35,105 nt of DNA from an uncultured Clostridium sp. (GCA_937927335.1 CALBDU010000007.1:1-35105), one strand, 5' to 3'; shown: positions 15,279-23,637, numbered from the stretch's first letter. Notes: generated by a model not told the origin, from the letters alone. Numbers and translations are program-made.

Positions 15279-16067
15279 ATGAAAATCGTAGTATGTATTA
15301 AACAAGTACCTGATACTAATGAAGTTAAACTGGATCCGGTTACCAATACGCTGATCAGAGAAGGTGTTCCAAGTATAATAAATCCTGATGACAAAACAGG
15401 AATTGAAGCAGCATTGCTGCTTAAGGAAAAGGTAGGGGGCACTGTTACAGCTGTAACCATGGGACCTGCCCAGGCTGATGTAGCGTTAAGAGAAGCCCTT
15501 GCCATGGGCTGCGATGATGCAGTACTCATATCTGGAAGGGAATTCGGGGGCTCCGATACATATGCCACCGCCACAATAATTGCAGCCGCCTTAAAGAAAA
15601 TAGGCTTTGATCTGATAATAACAGGACGCCAGGCTATAGATGGAGATACGGCCCAGGTGGGACCTCAGATTGCAGAGGCTCTTCATATTCCACAGGTTTC
15701 CTATGCTGAAGAAATTCACATGGAGGATGATAAAATTATCGTAAAGAGACAATTTGAGGACAGATATCACATAGTTGAAGTGAAAACTCCATGTTTGCTC
15801 ACTGCCCTTTCAGAAATGGCTGAGCCAAGGTATATGCATGCAGGGGGTATAATAGATGCCTACAATAAGGAAATACCAGTCTTAGGCTTTGACGATTTAA
15901 AGGATGTGTTAGACCCTGAACGTATAGGACTAAAGGGTTCTCCTACAAATGTATGGAAATCCTTCACAAAGCAGGCTAAAGGTGCAGGCACTATCTACAA
16001 GGATATGGCACCGGACGAGGTAGTGGACTTAGTTGTAGCCAAGCTTGAAGAAAGACATATAATTTAG
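15279..16067 (+). CDS. etfB: Electron transfer flavoprotein, beta subunit
   Basis: A 262-residue EtfB beginning MKIVVCIKQVPDTNEV, with ITGRQAIDGDTAQVGPQIAE (nucleotide/flavin-binding segment about residues 109-128) and the family end TALSEMAEPRYMHAGGI. The DGDTAQVGP form is shared with Etfs known to bifurcate in anaerobes, in which EtfB holds a second FAD. A bifurcating role is likely but not proven by sequence. The ribosome binding site is GGGAGGAG. It pairs with etfA, 24 bases downstream, and serves the upstream acyl-CoA dehydrogenase. Confidence 0.96.
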   Translation: MKIVVCIKQVPDTNEVKLDPVTNTLIREGVPSIINPDDKTGIEAALLLKEKVGGTVTAVTMGPAQADVALREALAMGCDDAVLISGREFGGSDTYATATIIAAALKKIGFDLIITGRQAIDGDTAQVGPQIAEALHIPQVSYAEEIHMEDDKIIVKRQFEDRYHIVEVKTPCLLTALSEMAEPRYMHAGGIIDAYNKEIPVLGFDDLKDVLDPERIGLKGSPTNVWKSFTKQAKGAGTIYKDMAPDEVVDLVVAKLEERHII

Positions 16068-16091
16068 TTTGGAGAAGGAGGAAATCTGAAA

Positions 16092-17117
16092 ATGAGTAAA
16101 GATGTTTATGTAATAGCAGAGCAAAGAGATGGAAACATCGCCAAGGTAGCCCTGGAGCTGCTGGGCGAAGCCACCAGGCTTGCTGCTGATTTAGGCCAGA
16201 GGGTAGTAGCTGTGATATTAGGAGATAATATCAAGGACAAGGCACAAACTCTTATAGAAGCTGGTGCTGATGAAGTTCTCTATATAGATGATCCAATGAT
16301 TAAGGAGTATGTAACAGAGCCTTATGCCAAGGCAATTACACAGGTTATAAGGGAATGTGATCCTGAAATTGTTCTTTTTGGCGCCACAGCCATAGGCAGG
16401 GACCTTGCTCCAAGAATTGCCCAGAGAGTACACACAGGCTTAACCGCAGACTGCACAAAGCTTGAAATAGATGTATTCAAGGAAAATGAAGAAGATCCAG
16501 GGCAGAAATTATTATTTATGACCAGACCTGCCTTTGGGGGCAACATAATGGCTACAATCCTATGTAAAAAAAGCAGACCTCAGATGGCAACAGTAAGACC
16601 GGGAGTGATGAGGAGAATTGACAGAGCCGAAAATAAAAAGGGAGATATAAAGGAATTCAAGGTTGATTTTGTTCCTGCAGACATGAATGTAGTTATCAGG
16701 GAAGTGGTAAAATCATGCCACAAGAGCGCTGATATAACAGAAGCCAAATATCTTGTATCCGGAGGACGAGGCATCGGTTCAACTGAAGGGTTTGATATGC
16801 TGAGAGAGCTGGCGGATATACTTGGCGGAGAAGTTTCATCCTCAAGAGCAAACGTGGATGCCGGCTGGATTGAAAAGGACAGGCAGGTTGGACAAACTGG
16901 AAAAACAGTAAGACCTGACCTTTACATGGCCTGCGGTATTTCCGGAGCCATACAGCACGTGGCTGGTATGGAAAACTCCGAATTTGTTATTGCCATCAAT
17001 AAGGATGATGCGGCACAAATATTTAGTGTTTCGGATATTGGAATTGTGGGCGATGTAAAAATTATCATTCCCAAATTAACAGAGGCTTTAAAAAAGTATA
17101 AATTAAATAAAAACTAA
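16092..17117 (+). CDS. etfA: Electron transfer flavoprotein, alpha subunit
   Basis: A 341-residue EtfA of ordinary length with no N-terminal ferredoxin extension. The C-terminal FAD domain has the signature SGGRGIGSTEGFDMLRELAD, then SSRANVDAGW, RQVGQTGKTVRPDLYMACGI and the closing FSVSDIGIVGD. It completes the acyl-CoA dehydrogenase-Etf module, passing electrons between NADH and the dehydrogenase flavin and, if bifurcating, also ferredoxin. It is the last gene before a strong terminator, which marks the end of the cluster. The AAGGAGG ribosome binding site is excellent. Confidence 0.96.
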   Translation: MSKDVYVIAEQRDGNIAKVALELLGEATRLAADLGQRVVAVILGDNIKDKAQTLIEAGADEVLYIDDPMIKEYVTEPYAKAITQVIRECDPEIVLFGATAIGRDLAPRIAQRVHTGLTADCTKLEIDVFKENEEDPGQKLLFMTRPAFGGNIMATILCKKSRPQMATVRPGVMRRIDRAENKKGDIKEFKVDFVPADMNVVIREVVKSCHKSADITEAKYLVSGGRGIGSTEGFDMLRELADILGGEVSSSRANVDAGWIEKDRQVGQTGKTVRPDLYMACGISGAIQHVAGMENSEFVIAINKDDAAQIFSVSDIGIVGDVKIIIPKLTEALKKYKLNKN

Positions 17118-17174
17118 ATTAACATTACCCATTTAAGTTAAATTGTAACTTTAAATTAATTTGACAAATTGGGC

Positions 17175-17216
17175 GGGGACTGAATCCTGATTAAAAAGGG
17201 CTCAGTCCCTTCATTT
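17175..17216 (+). terminator. Rho-independent terminator of the etfBA unit
   Basis: GGGACTGA (17176-17183) pairs with TCAGTCCC (17202-17209), with an 18-nt loop and TTCATTTTT after it. It lies about 60 bases past the etfA stop. Confidence 0.8.
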
Positions 17217-17324
17217 TTGGCGCTGCCACAATACATAGTTGGAAAATCCAGGTTCATAGGTTTATAATAAAAGTGTACTATTATAATGCCATCTTGTTTA
17301 TAAACTATGTGAGGAGTGTTAACC

Positions 17325-17555
17325 ATGGAAATTTTCCGCATAGAAATTGATAACAAATTTGAAGCAGATGTATTTACAGAAATGCTAAAAGAGGAGAATA
17401 TCCCACATACTGTTATCAACAACTTCAGCCTGGCCTATAGCGGCTTGTTTCAAATGACAATGGGGTGGGGGCACATAGAAGTTCCGGTGGAATATAAGGA
17501 AAAGGCGCTGGAGCTCTTTGAAAATTACAAGAAATCCACATTGGATACTAATTAG
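17325..17555 (+). CDS. DUF2007-type small protein (putative signal-transducing protein)
   Basis: A 76-residue protein resembling the DUF2007 family: MEIFRIEIDNKFEADVFTEM at the start, a central hydrophobic turn, and IEVPVEYKEKALELF near the end. It has an ACT/ferredoxin-like beta-alpha-beta pattern. ATG 17325 is chosen with GAGGAG eight bases upstream; an in-frame GTG at 17316 overlaps that site. The family's function is not established. It precedes the MBL-fold gene by 47 bases and may be co-transcribed with it. Confidence 0.75.
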   Translation: MEIFRIEIDNKFEADVFTEMLKEENIPHTVINNFSLAYSGLFQMTMGWGHIEVPVEYKEKALELFENYKKSTLDTN

Positions 17556-17602
17556 AGCCACAAATCCATTGGATAATGCAGCAAAAAAGAAAGGTATATA
17601 AA

Positions 17603-18721
17603 ATGACATTAGTATATATTGGTTTCATATTAATACTAATTATTATTGTTGGTATAATATTTATTAATACAGCTCCACAATTTGGTGCTAAAACTACCAG
17701 GGACAGTTATGAAAGGAACAGAAAATCTGAGAATTTCAAAAATGGCAAGTTTCGGGATATTGAGAAAACTGAAACCATGACAAAAACTGATAGGAGTTCT
17801 CTTTTGAAGTTTTTTATTAAGGGAGAAACAGTACCCAATTGCACAATTCCCGTAGTAAAGAGCAGTTTCACCGAAGAAAATGCTTTAACTGCAGAAAATA
17901 ATGTTAAGGTTACCTGGTTTGGCCATTCAGCAATATTATTAGAAATGAATAACAGAAGAATATTTTTTGACCCAATGCTTGGAAAGGTACCAGCACCACT
18001 TCCGGGTTTTGTTTCCAGGCGATTTAATGAAGAGCTCCCAATGGAAATTGAAGATATTCCGGAGCTGGATGCTGTTCTGGTTTCACACGACCATTATGAT
18101 CATTTAGATTACTGGTCTATTAGAATGTTAAAGGATAGAGTGAAAAAATTTTATGTGCCGCTGGGCGTAGCTGAACATTTGAAATTTTGGGGTGTAGATG
18201 AATCTAAAATTGTGGAGCTGGACTGGTGGGATGAAGTAAAATTTGAAGAATTGGAAATTACCTGCACTCCATCCCGACACTTTTCTGGAAGAGGACTAAC
18301 TAACAGAGATAGTACCTTGTGGTGTTCATGGATTGTTAAAGCTGAAAATGCAAATATTTTCTTTAGTGGAGATACGGGATATAGTGATGCCTTTAAAATA
18401 ATCGGCAATAAATTTGGTCCCTTTGATTTAACTTTACTGGAATGCGGTCAATACAATGAAGGCTGGGCAGAAATACACATGATGCCGGAACAAACCGTGC
18501 AGGCACATATTGACCTAAAGGGAGAAATACTAATGCCAATTCACTGGGGTGCCTTCAAGCTGTCGATACATCCCTGGCAGGAACCTGTTGAAAGATTACT
18601 TGCAGAAGCAGATTTTCAGAAGGTGAAGGTAACAACCCCCATGATTGGAGAGCCAGTTATACTGGGTAAAACAGTGCCTGCCACCAGGTGGTGGGAAAAA
18701 ATTAATAATGAAAAACCTTAG
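17603..18721 (+). CDS. Membrane-anchored metallo-beta-lactamase-fold hydrolase (RomA/NAPE-PLD-like)
   Basis: A 372-residue protein: one N-terminal transmembrane anchor (about residues 2-24), then an MBL-fold domain. The metal motif is His162-x-His164-x-Asp166-His167 (SHDHYDHLDYW), with further ligand segments HFSGRG, FFSGDTGYSD and MPIHWGAF. These features fit the COG2220 branch that includes N-acylphosphatidylethanolamine phospholipase D-like and RomA-like proteins. ATG 17603 is chosen because AAAGG precedes it; the ATG at 17576 has no site. It probably acts on lipid or other phosphoesters at the membrane. The substrate is unknown. Confidence 0.85.
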   Translation: MTLVYIGFILILIIIVGIIFINTAPQFGAKTTRDSYERNRKSENFKNGKFRDIEKTETMTKTDRSSLLKFFIKGETVPNCTIPVVKSSFTEENALTAENNVKVTWFGHSAILLEMNNRRIFFDPMLGKVPAPLPGFVSRRFNEELPMEIEDIPELDAVLVSHDHYDHLDYWSIRMLKDRVKKFYVPLGVAEHLKFWGVDESKIVELDWWDEVKFEELEITCTPSRHFSGRGLTNRDSTLWCSWIVKAENANIFFSGDTGYSDAFKIIGNKFGPFDLTLLECGQYNEGWAEIHMMPEQTVQAHIDLKGEILMPIHWGAFKLSIHPWQEPVERLLAEADFQKVKVTTPMIGEPVILGKTVPATRWWEKINNEKP

Positions 18722-18798
18722 AAAATAAATTTATTTAATGCCACTGGACAAAAAATGTAAGTATGACGGATAATAAAAATGTAAGGAGGTTTAGAAAA

Positions 18799-19215
18799 TT
18801 GTGGTATGAACTATATAACCAGGATAACAAACCTGCAATGGATAATGTGAGAAGCTATGTGAAAAGCAGTCTGCTTGATGACCTATGCAGCTTTATTGAA
18901 ACTGCATATGCTGCAAAGCCGGCATTGGAGTACAGCAAGTGCTCAATGCAAAAAGGATGGAATATAAAATATAAAAAATCCGGGAAATCCTTATGTACCA
19001 TTTACCCAATGGAAGGATATTTTATTGTTCTTGTGGTGATAGGGAACAAGGAACAGCCAGATGCTGATATTTTAGTTTCAAGCTGCTGCAGCTACGTTGA
19101 AAAATTATATAAGGAAACTAAATTTTCCTGCGGAGGCAAATGGCTGATGATTGAAATAAGGGAAGCTGAACAGCTTCGGGATGCTATTGAATTTATCAAA
19201 CTGAGGGCTAAATAA
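18799..19215 (+). CDS. DUF3788-family protein
   Basis: This matches the DUF3788 family: WYELYNQDNKP opening, EYSKCSMQKGWNIKYKKSGK core and the IYPMEGYFIVLVVIGNKE signature. I place the start at TTG 18799 (138 residues), because AAGGAGGT at 18783-18790 is ideally spaced. The in-frame ATG at 18763 (150 residues) has no ribosome binding site and adds a charged extension. The function is unknown; the family is common in Firmicutes and thought to be cytoplasmic. It is monocistronic, closed by the hairpin at 19245. Confidence 0.8.
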   Translation: MWYELYNQDNKPAMDNVRSYVKSSLLDDLCSFIETAYAAKPALEYSKCSMQKGWNIKYKKSGKSLCTIYPMEGYFIVLVVIGNKEQPDADILVSSCCSYVEKLYKETKFSCGGKWLMIEIREAEQLRDAIEFIKLRAK

Positions 19216-19244
19216 TTGCATAAATTATAACGAGAAAAAATATT

Positions 19245-19270
19245 AAAACTGTGGAAACACAGTTTTTTTA
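19245..19270 (+). terminator. Rho-independent terminator after DUF3788 gene
   Basis: AAAACTGTG and CACAGTTTT enclose a GAAA tetraloop, followed by TTT. It is nearly the same hairpin as at 9080. Confidence 0.85.
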
Positions 19271-19448
19271 CTGCAGCAAAATACGTATTAATTTATATCA
19301 TTTCTTTTTTAGGCGAAATGGTTCCATAATCATGGAGTGGTATTTAGTGGTGCTAATCCCAGTAAAATAGCCGCTTATCCTAATTGAAACCGCTGAAGGA
19401 ATGATATAAGATATAATGGTATTTAAATTAAGGGGGAGTTCATATTTC

Positions 19449-21320
19449 ATGAATATGCACAGAAAATTCAAGAACATATTAGTGATTTTTACAGTATGTC
19501 TCATTGTAATGGCGGGAAATGCTGCGGCAGAGAGCTCAAAGGTGAAAGCAGCTGCAGCTAGAAACGGCTGGATTCAATCTAATGGAATCTGGTATTATTA
19601 TCAAAATGGTTCAATGGTTAAAAACGGCTGGGCAAAGGACTCTCATGGCTGGTGTTTCCTAAATGCTATAGACGGCTCCTGGGTGCAGACTGGCTGGGCC
19701 AAGGATTCACATGGCTGGGGATACATTCAAAATGGGTACTGGGTAGAGCATGAAGCATGGGTAAAGGATTCACATGGCTGGTGCTTTATGGGCAGCGACG
19801 GCTACTGGATTGACCATGCTTATTACGTGTACGACACACAAGGAATATGCATAATCGGAACTGACGGCTACTGGACAGAAGAAAGACTCCCGGCAGGATC
19901 GGATATGCCCATTGCATATATCAAGTTAAATAAAACAAGTGATACTATTTATGTTGGTAAAACTGACATATTGAAAGCTGAAGCGGAACCATATAATGCA
20001 GTAAATAAGAGTATCACATGGACAACTTCCAATCCTTCCGTTGCAACTGTAGACAGTGCGGGCAATGTAACTGCAGTGGGTGTAGGAAATACTGTGGTGA
20101 CTGCGACAAGCAGCGATGAAAGTGTAAGCGCGAAATGTACATACACTGTTGAAGAAGAGCCAGCACTGACATTAGACCAGGTTGCAGAAAATGGCAATTC
20201 GGTAATCAGTATTCTGTCATACAGCAGGAGTTCAATACTTGCTGCTCAAATTGATGGGGATGTTAAGCCAATGCCTTATGCCATAGGCAGCGGAACGGTG
20301 GTTTCAGCAGATGGGAAGATCTTAACCAGCTATCACCTTATAGAAGGTGCATTTGCGGTGTTTGCCGTAACAAAAGACAGCAGCGTGTATCAAATTGATG
20401 GTGTTTTAGGATACGACAAGTCAAAGGATATTGCAGTGCTTAAACTAAAAGATGCAACAAATTTTCCGGCATCTATTATGGGGGATTCTGATGCAACTAA
20501 GACAGGAGATCAAATAGTTTCCATAGGTCATTCCGCAGACTCAGAAGTTATGACTGCTGATATTGCACAGGGGTCTGTATCAGGAATGGGTGCAAGTGTA
20601 ACAACTTTGAGAACAGGAATAGACATTAAAATAACCGCACAAGTAGATCAGGGATATGCTGGAGGCGGTCTCTACAACATGAAAGGAAAGCTCATAGGAA
20701 TAAACTATGCTGTTAAAGACGGTAGCTCCTTTGCAATTCCAATAAATGAGTTTAAGTCATTAATGGATGGTACCACACTTACTCCTGTAAGTGAATTGTA
20801 CAAGCTTTACAAGGCTGAAGTTCCGGATTATAGTGAAATAAAGAACGTAAACGGGGATGGAAACACTTTGACAATCAATTTTCAGCCGTATTTTTACGAT
20901 AGCTCCAGAGAAATAATGCTAAACATAAATAAAATATACACTGGAGACGAGGCCAATGCTATTGTTAAGAGCGAAAGCACTTACAACAGCGAACCAGGTT
21001 CAGATCAGCAGTGGATTGTTATGAATATATTTATGGCCAATCGTGATCCAAGCGGAATACGTCTCAAACCTTCTGAAGTCTTGGTGGATAATTATTTCAT
21101 GCAGGATGGTACACCGCTCCCTGTACTTGAGGTTGCCGCATTTGAAGGAGAAAGATCAGGACAAAATATAACAGACGTATCATTGGGGGCATATGAGGGA
21201 GATGTGTTCTGGTTTGGAATTTTAGTGAATAAAACACAGGAACCGCCATTACTTAGGATTGGTACAGGATATAACCCGGACACTCTTGAGACAACATACT
21301 CCTGGTATTCAACTAAATAA
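19449..21320 (+). CDS. Secreted cell-wall-binding trypsin-like (S1C/DegP-type) protein with Ser-to-Ala change
   Basis: A 623-residue exported protein: signal peptide (about 1-30); choline-/wall-binding type repeats (about 40-148, repeated NGWAKDSHGWCF-like units); a Big_2 immunoglobulin-like domain (about 155-235); a trypsin-like HtrA-type domain (about 255-440); and a C-terminal beta-rich region (about 470-620) resembling DUF4352 domains. Triad positions: His296 (TSYHLIEG) and Asp327 (SKDIAVLKL) are present. The serine of the usual GNSGG is Ala404 (QGYAGGGLYN), by codon GCT. As written it should not be proteolytic. It may bind peptide or act as a decoy or scaffold on the cell wall. ATG 19449 is chosen with GGGGGAG upstream. 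It is monocistronic with a strong terminator. Confidence 0.87.
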   Translation: MNMHRKFKNILVIFTVCLIVMAGNAAAESSKVKAAAARNGWIQSNGIWYYYQNGSMVKNGWAKDSHGWCFLNAIDGSWVQTGWAKDSHGWGYIQNGYWVEHEAWVKDSHGWCFMGSDGYWIDHAYYVYDTQGICIIGTDGYWTEERLPAGSDMPIAYIKLNKTSDTIYVGKTDILKAEAEPYNAVNKSITWTTSNPSVATVDSAGNVTAVGVGNTVVTATSSDESVSAKCTYTVEEEPALTLDQVAENGNSVISILSYSRSSILAAQIDGDVKPMPYAIGSGTVVSADGKILTSYHLIEGAFAVFAVTKDSSVYQIDGVLGYDKSKDIAVLKLKDATNFPASIMGDSDATKTGDQIVSIGHSADSEVMTADIAQGSVSGMGASVTTLRTGIDIKITAQVDQGYAGGGLYNMKGKLIGINYAVKDGSSFAIPINEFKSLMDGTTLTPVSELYKLYKAEVPDYSEIKNVNGDGNTLTINFQPYFYDSSREIMLNINKIYTGDEANAIVKSESTYNSEPGSDQQWIVMNIFMANRDPSGIRLKPSEVLVDNYFMQDGTPLPVLEVAAFEGERSGQNITDVSLGAYEGDVFWFGILVNKTQEPPLLRIGTGYNPDTLETTYSWYSTK

Positions 21321-21337
21321 TATTTAAAATCTATAGA

Positions 21338-21379
21338 AGACTTTTACTCCTTTAAATCCGAAGTAAAAGTCTCTTTTTT
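21338..21379 (+). terminator. Rho-independent terminator
   Basis: A perfect 11-bp stem AGACTTTTACT (21338-21348) and AGTAAAAGTCT (21362-21372), followed by CTTTTTTA. Confidence 0.88.
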
Positions 21380-21426
21380 ATTCAGCTAAGTAGGTGCTTA
21401 TTTGCAGAAAAAGGTATAAAATAGTG

Positions 21427-21459
21427 CTAGAGTGAAACTATCGAATAACCGTCCCCGTT
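21427..21459 (+). repeat. Dispersed repeat copy
   Basis: It starts CTAGAGTGAAACTATCG and contains CGAATAACCGTCCCC. It is identical over about 33 bases to the copy at 22411. It lies between a terminator and the radical SAM gene. Confidence 0.75.
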
Positions 21460-21513
21460 AGACCCATTAGTTTGGATGCTGCTATCAATTCCTTGAGGAA
21501 GAGGTTTAAAAAT

Positions 21514-22401
21514 ATGGATTATATTCCGGCAAAAACAATTATATCGGGCTTTACTGCTGATAATTCCTGGTTTGGCCACAACTATAACATGAATATATAT
21601 AAAGGCTGCAGCCATGGATGTATTTATTGTGACAGCCGCAGTGAATGCTACCGGGTAGAAAATTTTGACCAGGTAAGAGCAAAGGAAGACGCTCTTGCTT
21701 TAATTGAACGAGAGCTTAAATCCAAACGTAAAAAAGGTGTAATTGGAACAGGGGCAATGAGTGACCCCTACAATCCATTTGAAAAGGAGCTTAAGCTAAC
21801 CAGAGGCGCATTGGAGCTTATTAACCGTTACCAATTCGGCATTTCCATTGCTACAAAAAGTGATCTGGTTTTAAGGGATATTGATATTCTGAAGGAAATA
21901 TCCAGGCACTCACCGGTGCTTATTAAGATTACAATTACGACCTCTGATGATGAGCTATGCAAGAAAATTGAGCCTAATGTGGCTCAATCCTCTAATAGAT
22001 TTGCTGCTATAAGTAAGCTATCTGAAAATGGTATTTTTGCAGGAATATTGCTGATGCCGGTGCTGCCTTTTATTGAGGATTCGGAGGAAAACATACTAAG
22101 TATAACTAAGCTTGCCCATGAAAGCGGGGCAAAGTTTATATATCCTGCTTTTGGTGTGACCCTTAGGCAAAATCAGAGAGAATGGTATTTTAAAAAGCTG
22201 GATGAGCTTTTTCCTGACCTTAAGGAGAAATACATAAAGCACTATGGAAATTCCTATGAATGCAGATCCCTAAGGGCAAAAGAGCTTTGGGGGGTATTTA
22301 AAAATCAATGCAATAGGGAAGGTATCCTTTATAAAATGGAGGATATTATTAAAGCCTACAAAAAGGGACATGGAGTTATCCAGCTTTCACTTTTTGATTA
22401 G
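21514..22401 (+). CDS. SPL-family radical SAM protein
   Basis: A 295-residue protein with the radical SAM cluster motif Cys32-x3-Cys36-x2-Cys39 (KGCSHGCIYCDSRSECY). This belongs to the branch annotated SPL (spore photoproduct lyase)-like or Rv2578c-like. Other family segments are GAMSDPYNPFEKELKLTRGALELI and IATKSDLVLRDIDIL, and LLMPVLPFIEDSEENI lies in the later barrel. ATG 21514 is chosen with GAAGAGG upstream; the earlier ATG at 21472 has no site and overlaps the repeat-adjacent leader. It likely cleaves SAM to the 5'-deoxyadenosyl radical; the substrate is unknown and it is shorter than true spore photoproduct lyase. A double-NUDIX gene follows after 80 bases holding another repeat copy. 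Confidence 0.88.
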   Translation: MDYIPAKTIISGFTADNSWFGHNYNMNIYKGCSHGCIYCDSRSECYRVENFDQVRAKEDALALIERELKSKRKKGVIGTGAMSDPYNPFEKELKLTRGALELINRYQFGISIATKSDLVLRDIDILKEISRHSPVLIKITITTSDDELCKKIEPNVAQSSNRFAAISKLSENGIFAGILLMPVLPFIEDSEENILSITKLAHESGAKFIYPAFGVTLRQNQREWYFKKLDELFPDLKEKYIKHYGNSYECRSLRAKELWGVFKNQCNREGILYKMEDIIKAYKKGHGVIQLSLFD

Positions 22402-22410
22402 AATTAAGTT

Positions 22411-22443
22411 CTAGAGTGAAACTATCGAATAACCGTCCCCGTT
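22411..22443 (+). repeat. Dispersed repeat copy
   Basis: Identical over about 33 bases to the copy at 21427. It sits in the leader of the NUDIX fusion gene. The in-frame GTG at 22416 lies inside the repeat and has no ribosome binding site, so it is unlikely to be the start of that gene. Confidence 0.75.
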
Positions 22444-22481
22444 TAGATAAAAAGCAGAAATATAGAAAGGCAGTGAAAAAC

Positions 22482-23510
22482 TTGAGATTAACAACTCTTT
22501 GTTATATAGAAAAAGATAGTAAATACCTGATGCTGCATCGCATTGTTAAGGAAAATGATATAAATAAGGATAAATGGATAGGAGTAGGTGGGCACTTTGA
22601 AGAAGGGGAAAGTCCTGAAAACTGTCTGCTTCGTGAAGTAAAGGAAGAAACAGGCCTCACACTTACATCCTATAGGTTTAGAGGTATAGTTACTTTTATA
22701 TCAGACAGGTGGGTTCCCGAATACATGTGCCTGTACACAGCAGATTCCTTTGAAGGAGAAATGATTTCATGTAATGAGGGCATCCTTGAATGGGTACCTA
22801 AAAAGGATTTGAATGAGCTCAATTTGTGGGAAGGGGACAAGATTTTTCTTAAGCTCCTTGCAGAGGAGGCACCCTTTTTTTCTTTGAAGCTGCAATATGA
22901 AGGGGATAAATTAGTTTACGCCTGCCTTGACGGAAAGGATATGGAGCTGTTTGATATCCGTACACCAGATGGGAACATAACCGGCAAAACCAGGGAACGT
23001 TCTCTGGTGCATCAGGATGGCGACCTCCATGGAACAGCACACGTATGGATAGTCCGGGAGAATGATAACGGAGGCTTCGAGGTTCTGCTGCAGAAACGCA
23101 GTGCAGGTAAGGATGCTTTTCCAGGCTGCTATGATATATCCTCTGCAGGACATATTCCGGCGGGAGATGATTTTTTATGCTCTGCAATCAGGGAACTTAA
23201 AGAGGAGCTTGGCATTACAGCCAAACCCGAGGAATTAAATTTTATAGGCATGCATAACGGATATGTAGAAACTGAATTTTATGGGAAACCCTTTAGAAAT
23301 AATGAGCTCAGTGCTGTGTACATATACAATAAAAAGGTGGATATAAATCGGTTGAAACTACAGCAGGAAGAAGTAGAATCAGTAATGTGGATGGACTATG
23401 ATGCCTGCCTGGAAAAAATGAATAATGGTACACTTGATCATTGTATTTTCATGGATGAATTTTTAATGCTGAAAAAAGCCTCTTATTATATTAAAGGTGG
23501 GGAAATATAA
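22482..23510 (+). CDS. Tandem NUDIX fusion: MutT-like (8-oxo-dGTPase type) plus IDI/YfcD-like domain
   Basis: This 342-residue protein has two NUDIX domains. The first (about 1-150) opens LRLTTLCYIEKDSKYLMLHR, typical of MutT/8-oxo-dGTP diphosphatases, and has a complete NUDIX box (Gly37, Glu43, Arg51-Glu52, Glu55-Glu56, Gly58). The second (about 165-340) opens DLHGTAHVWIV, the pattern of the isopentenyl-diphosphate-isomerase-like/YfcD branch. Its box starts near residue 223 (GHIPAGDDFLCSAIRELKEELGI), with Asp at the first Glu position. TTG 22482 is chosen because GAAAGG precedes it and the domain begins there. The family hydrolyses nucleoside diphosphates linked to other moieties. The N-part may sanitise oxidised nucleotides; the C-part substrate is unknown. 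Confidence 0.85.
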   Translation: MRLTTLCYIEKDSKYLMLHRIVKENDINKDKWIGVGGHFEEGESPENCLLREVKEETGLTLTSYRFRGIVTFISDRWVPEYMCLYTADSFEGEMISCNEGILEWVPKKDLNELNLWEGDKIFLKLLAEEAPFFSLKLQYEGDKLVYACLDGKDMELFDIRTPDGNITGKTRERSLVHQDGDLHGTAHVWIVRENDNGGFEVLLQKRSAGKDAFPGCYDISSAGHIPAGDDFLCSAIRELKEELGITAKPEELNFIGMHNGYVETEFYGKPFRNNELSAVYIYNKKVDINRLKLQQEEVESVMWMDYDACLEKMNNGTLDHCIFMDEFLMLKKASYYIKGGEI

Positions 23511-23637
23511 TTTCTTTCACCTATGTCCAGTGCTTTTTATATTATTCTAAATAGATGAAAAGTTTGGCTGATGAACTTAAATTCCAAGTATAATATTTTG
23601 TATTTTACAAAATATAATGCTGGAAGGAGAGGTGCAT

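Noticed and set aside
19383..19415. Promoter TTGAAA...TATAAT before the secreted protein gene
   Set aside because: The TATAAT lies 22 bases from TTGAAA; alternative -10 choices are poor, so I did not annotate it.
22416..22481. NUDIX gene start at GTG 22416
   Set aside because: The GTG lies inside the dispersed repeat and has no ribosome binding site; TTG 22482 has GAAAGG and matches the family N-terminus.
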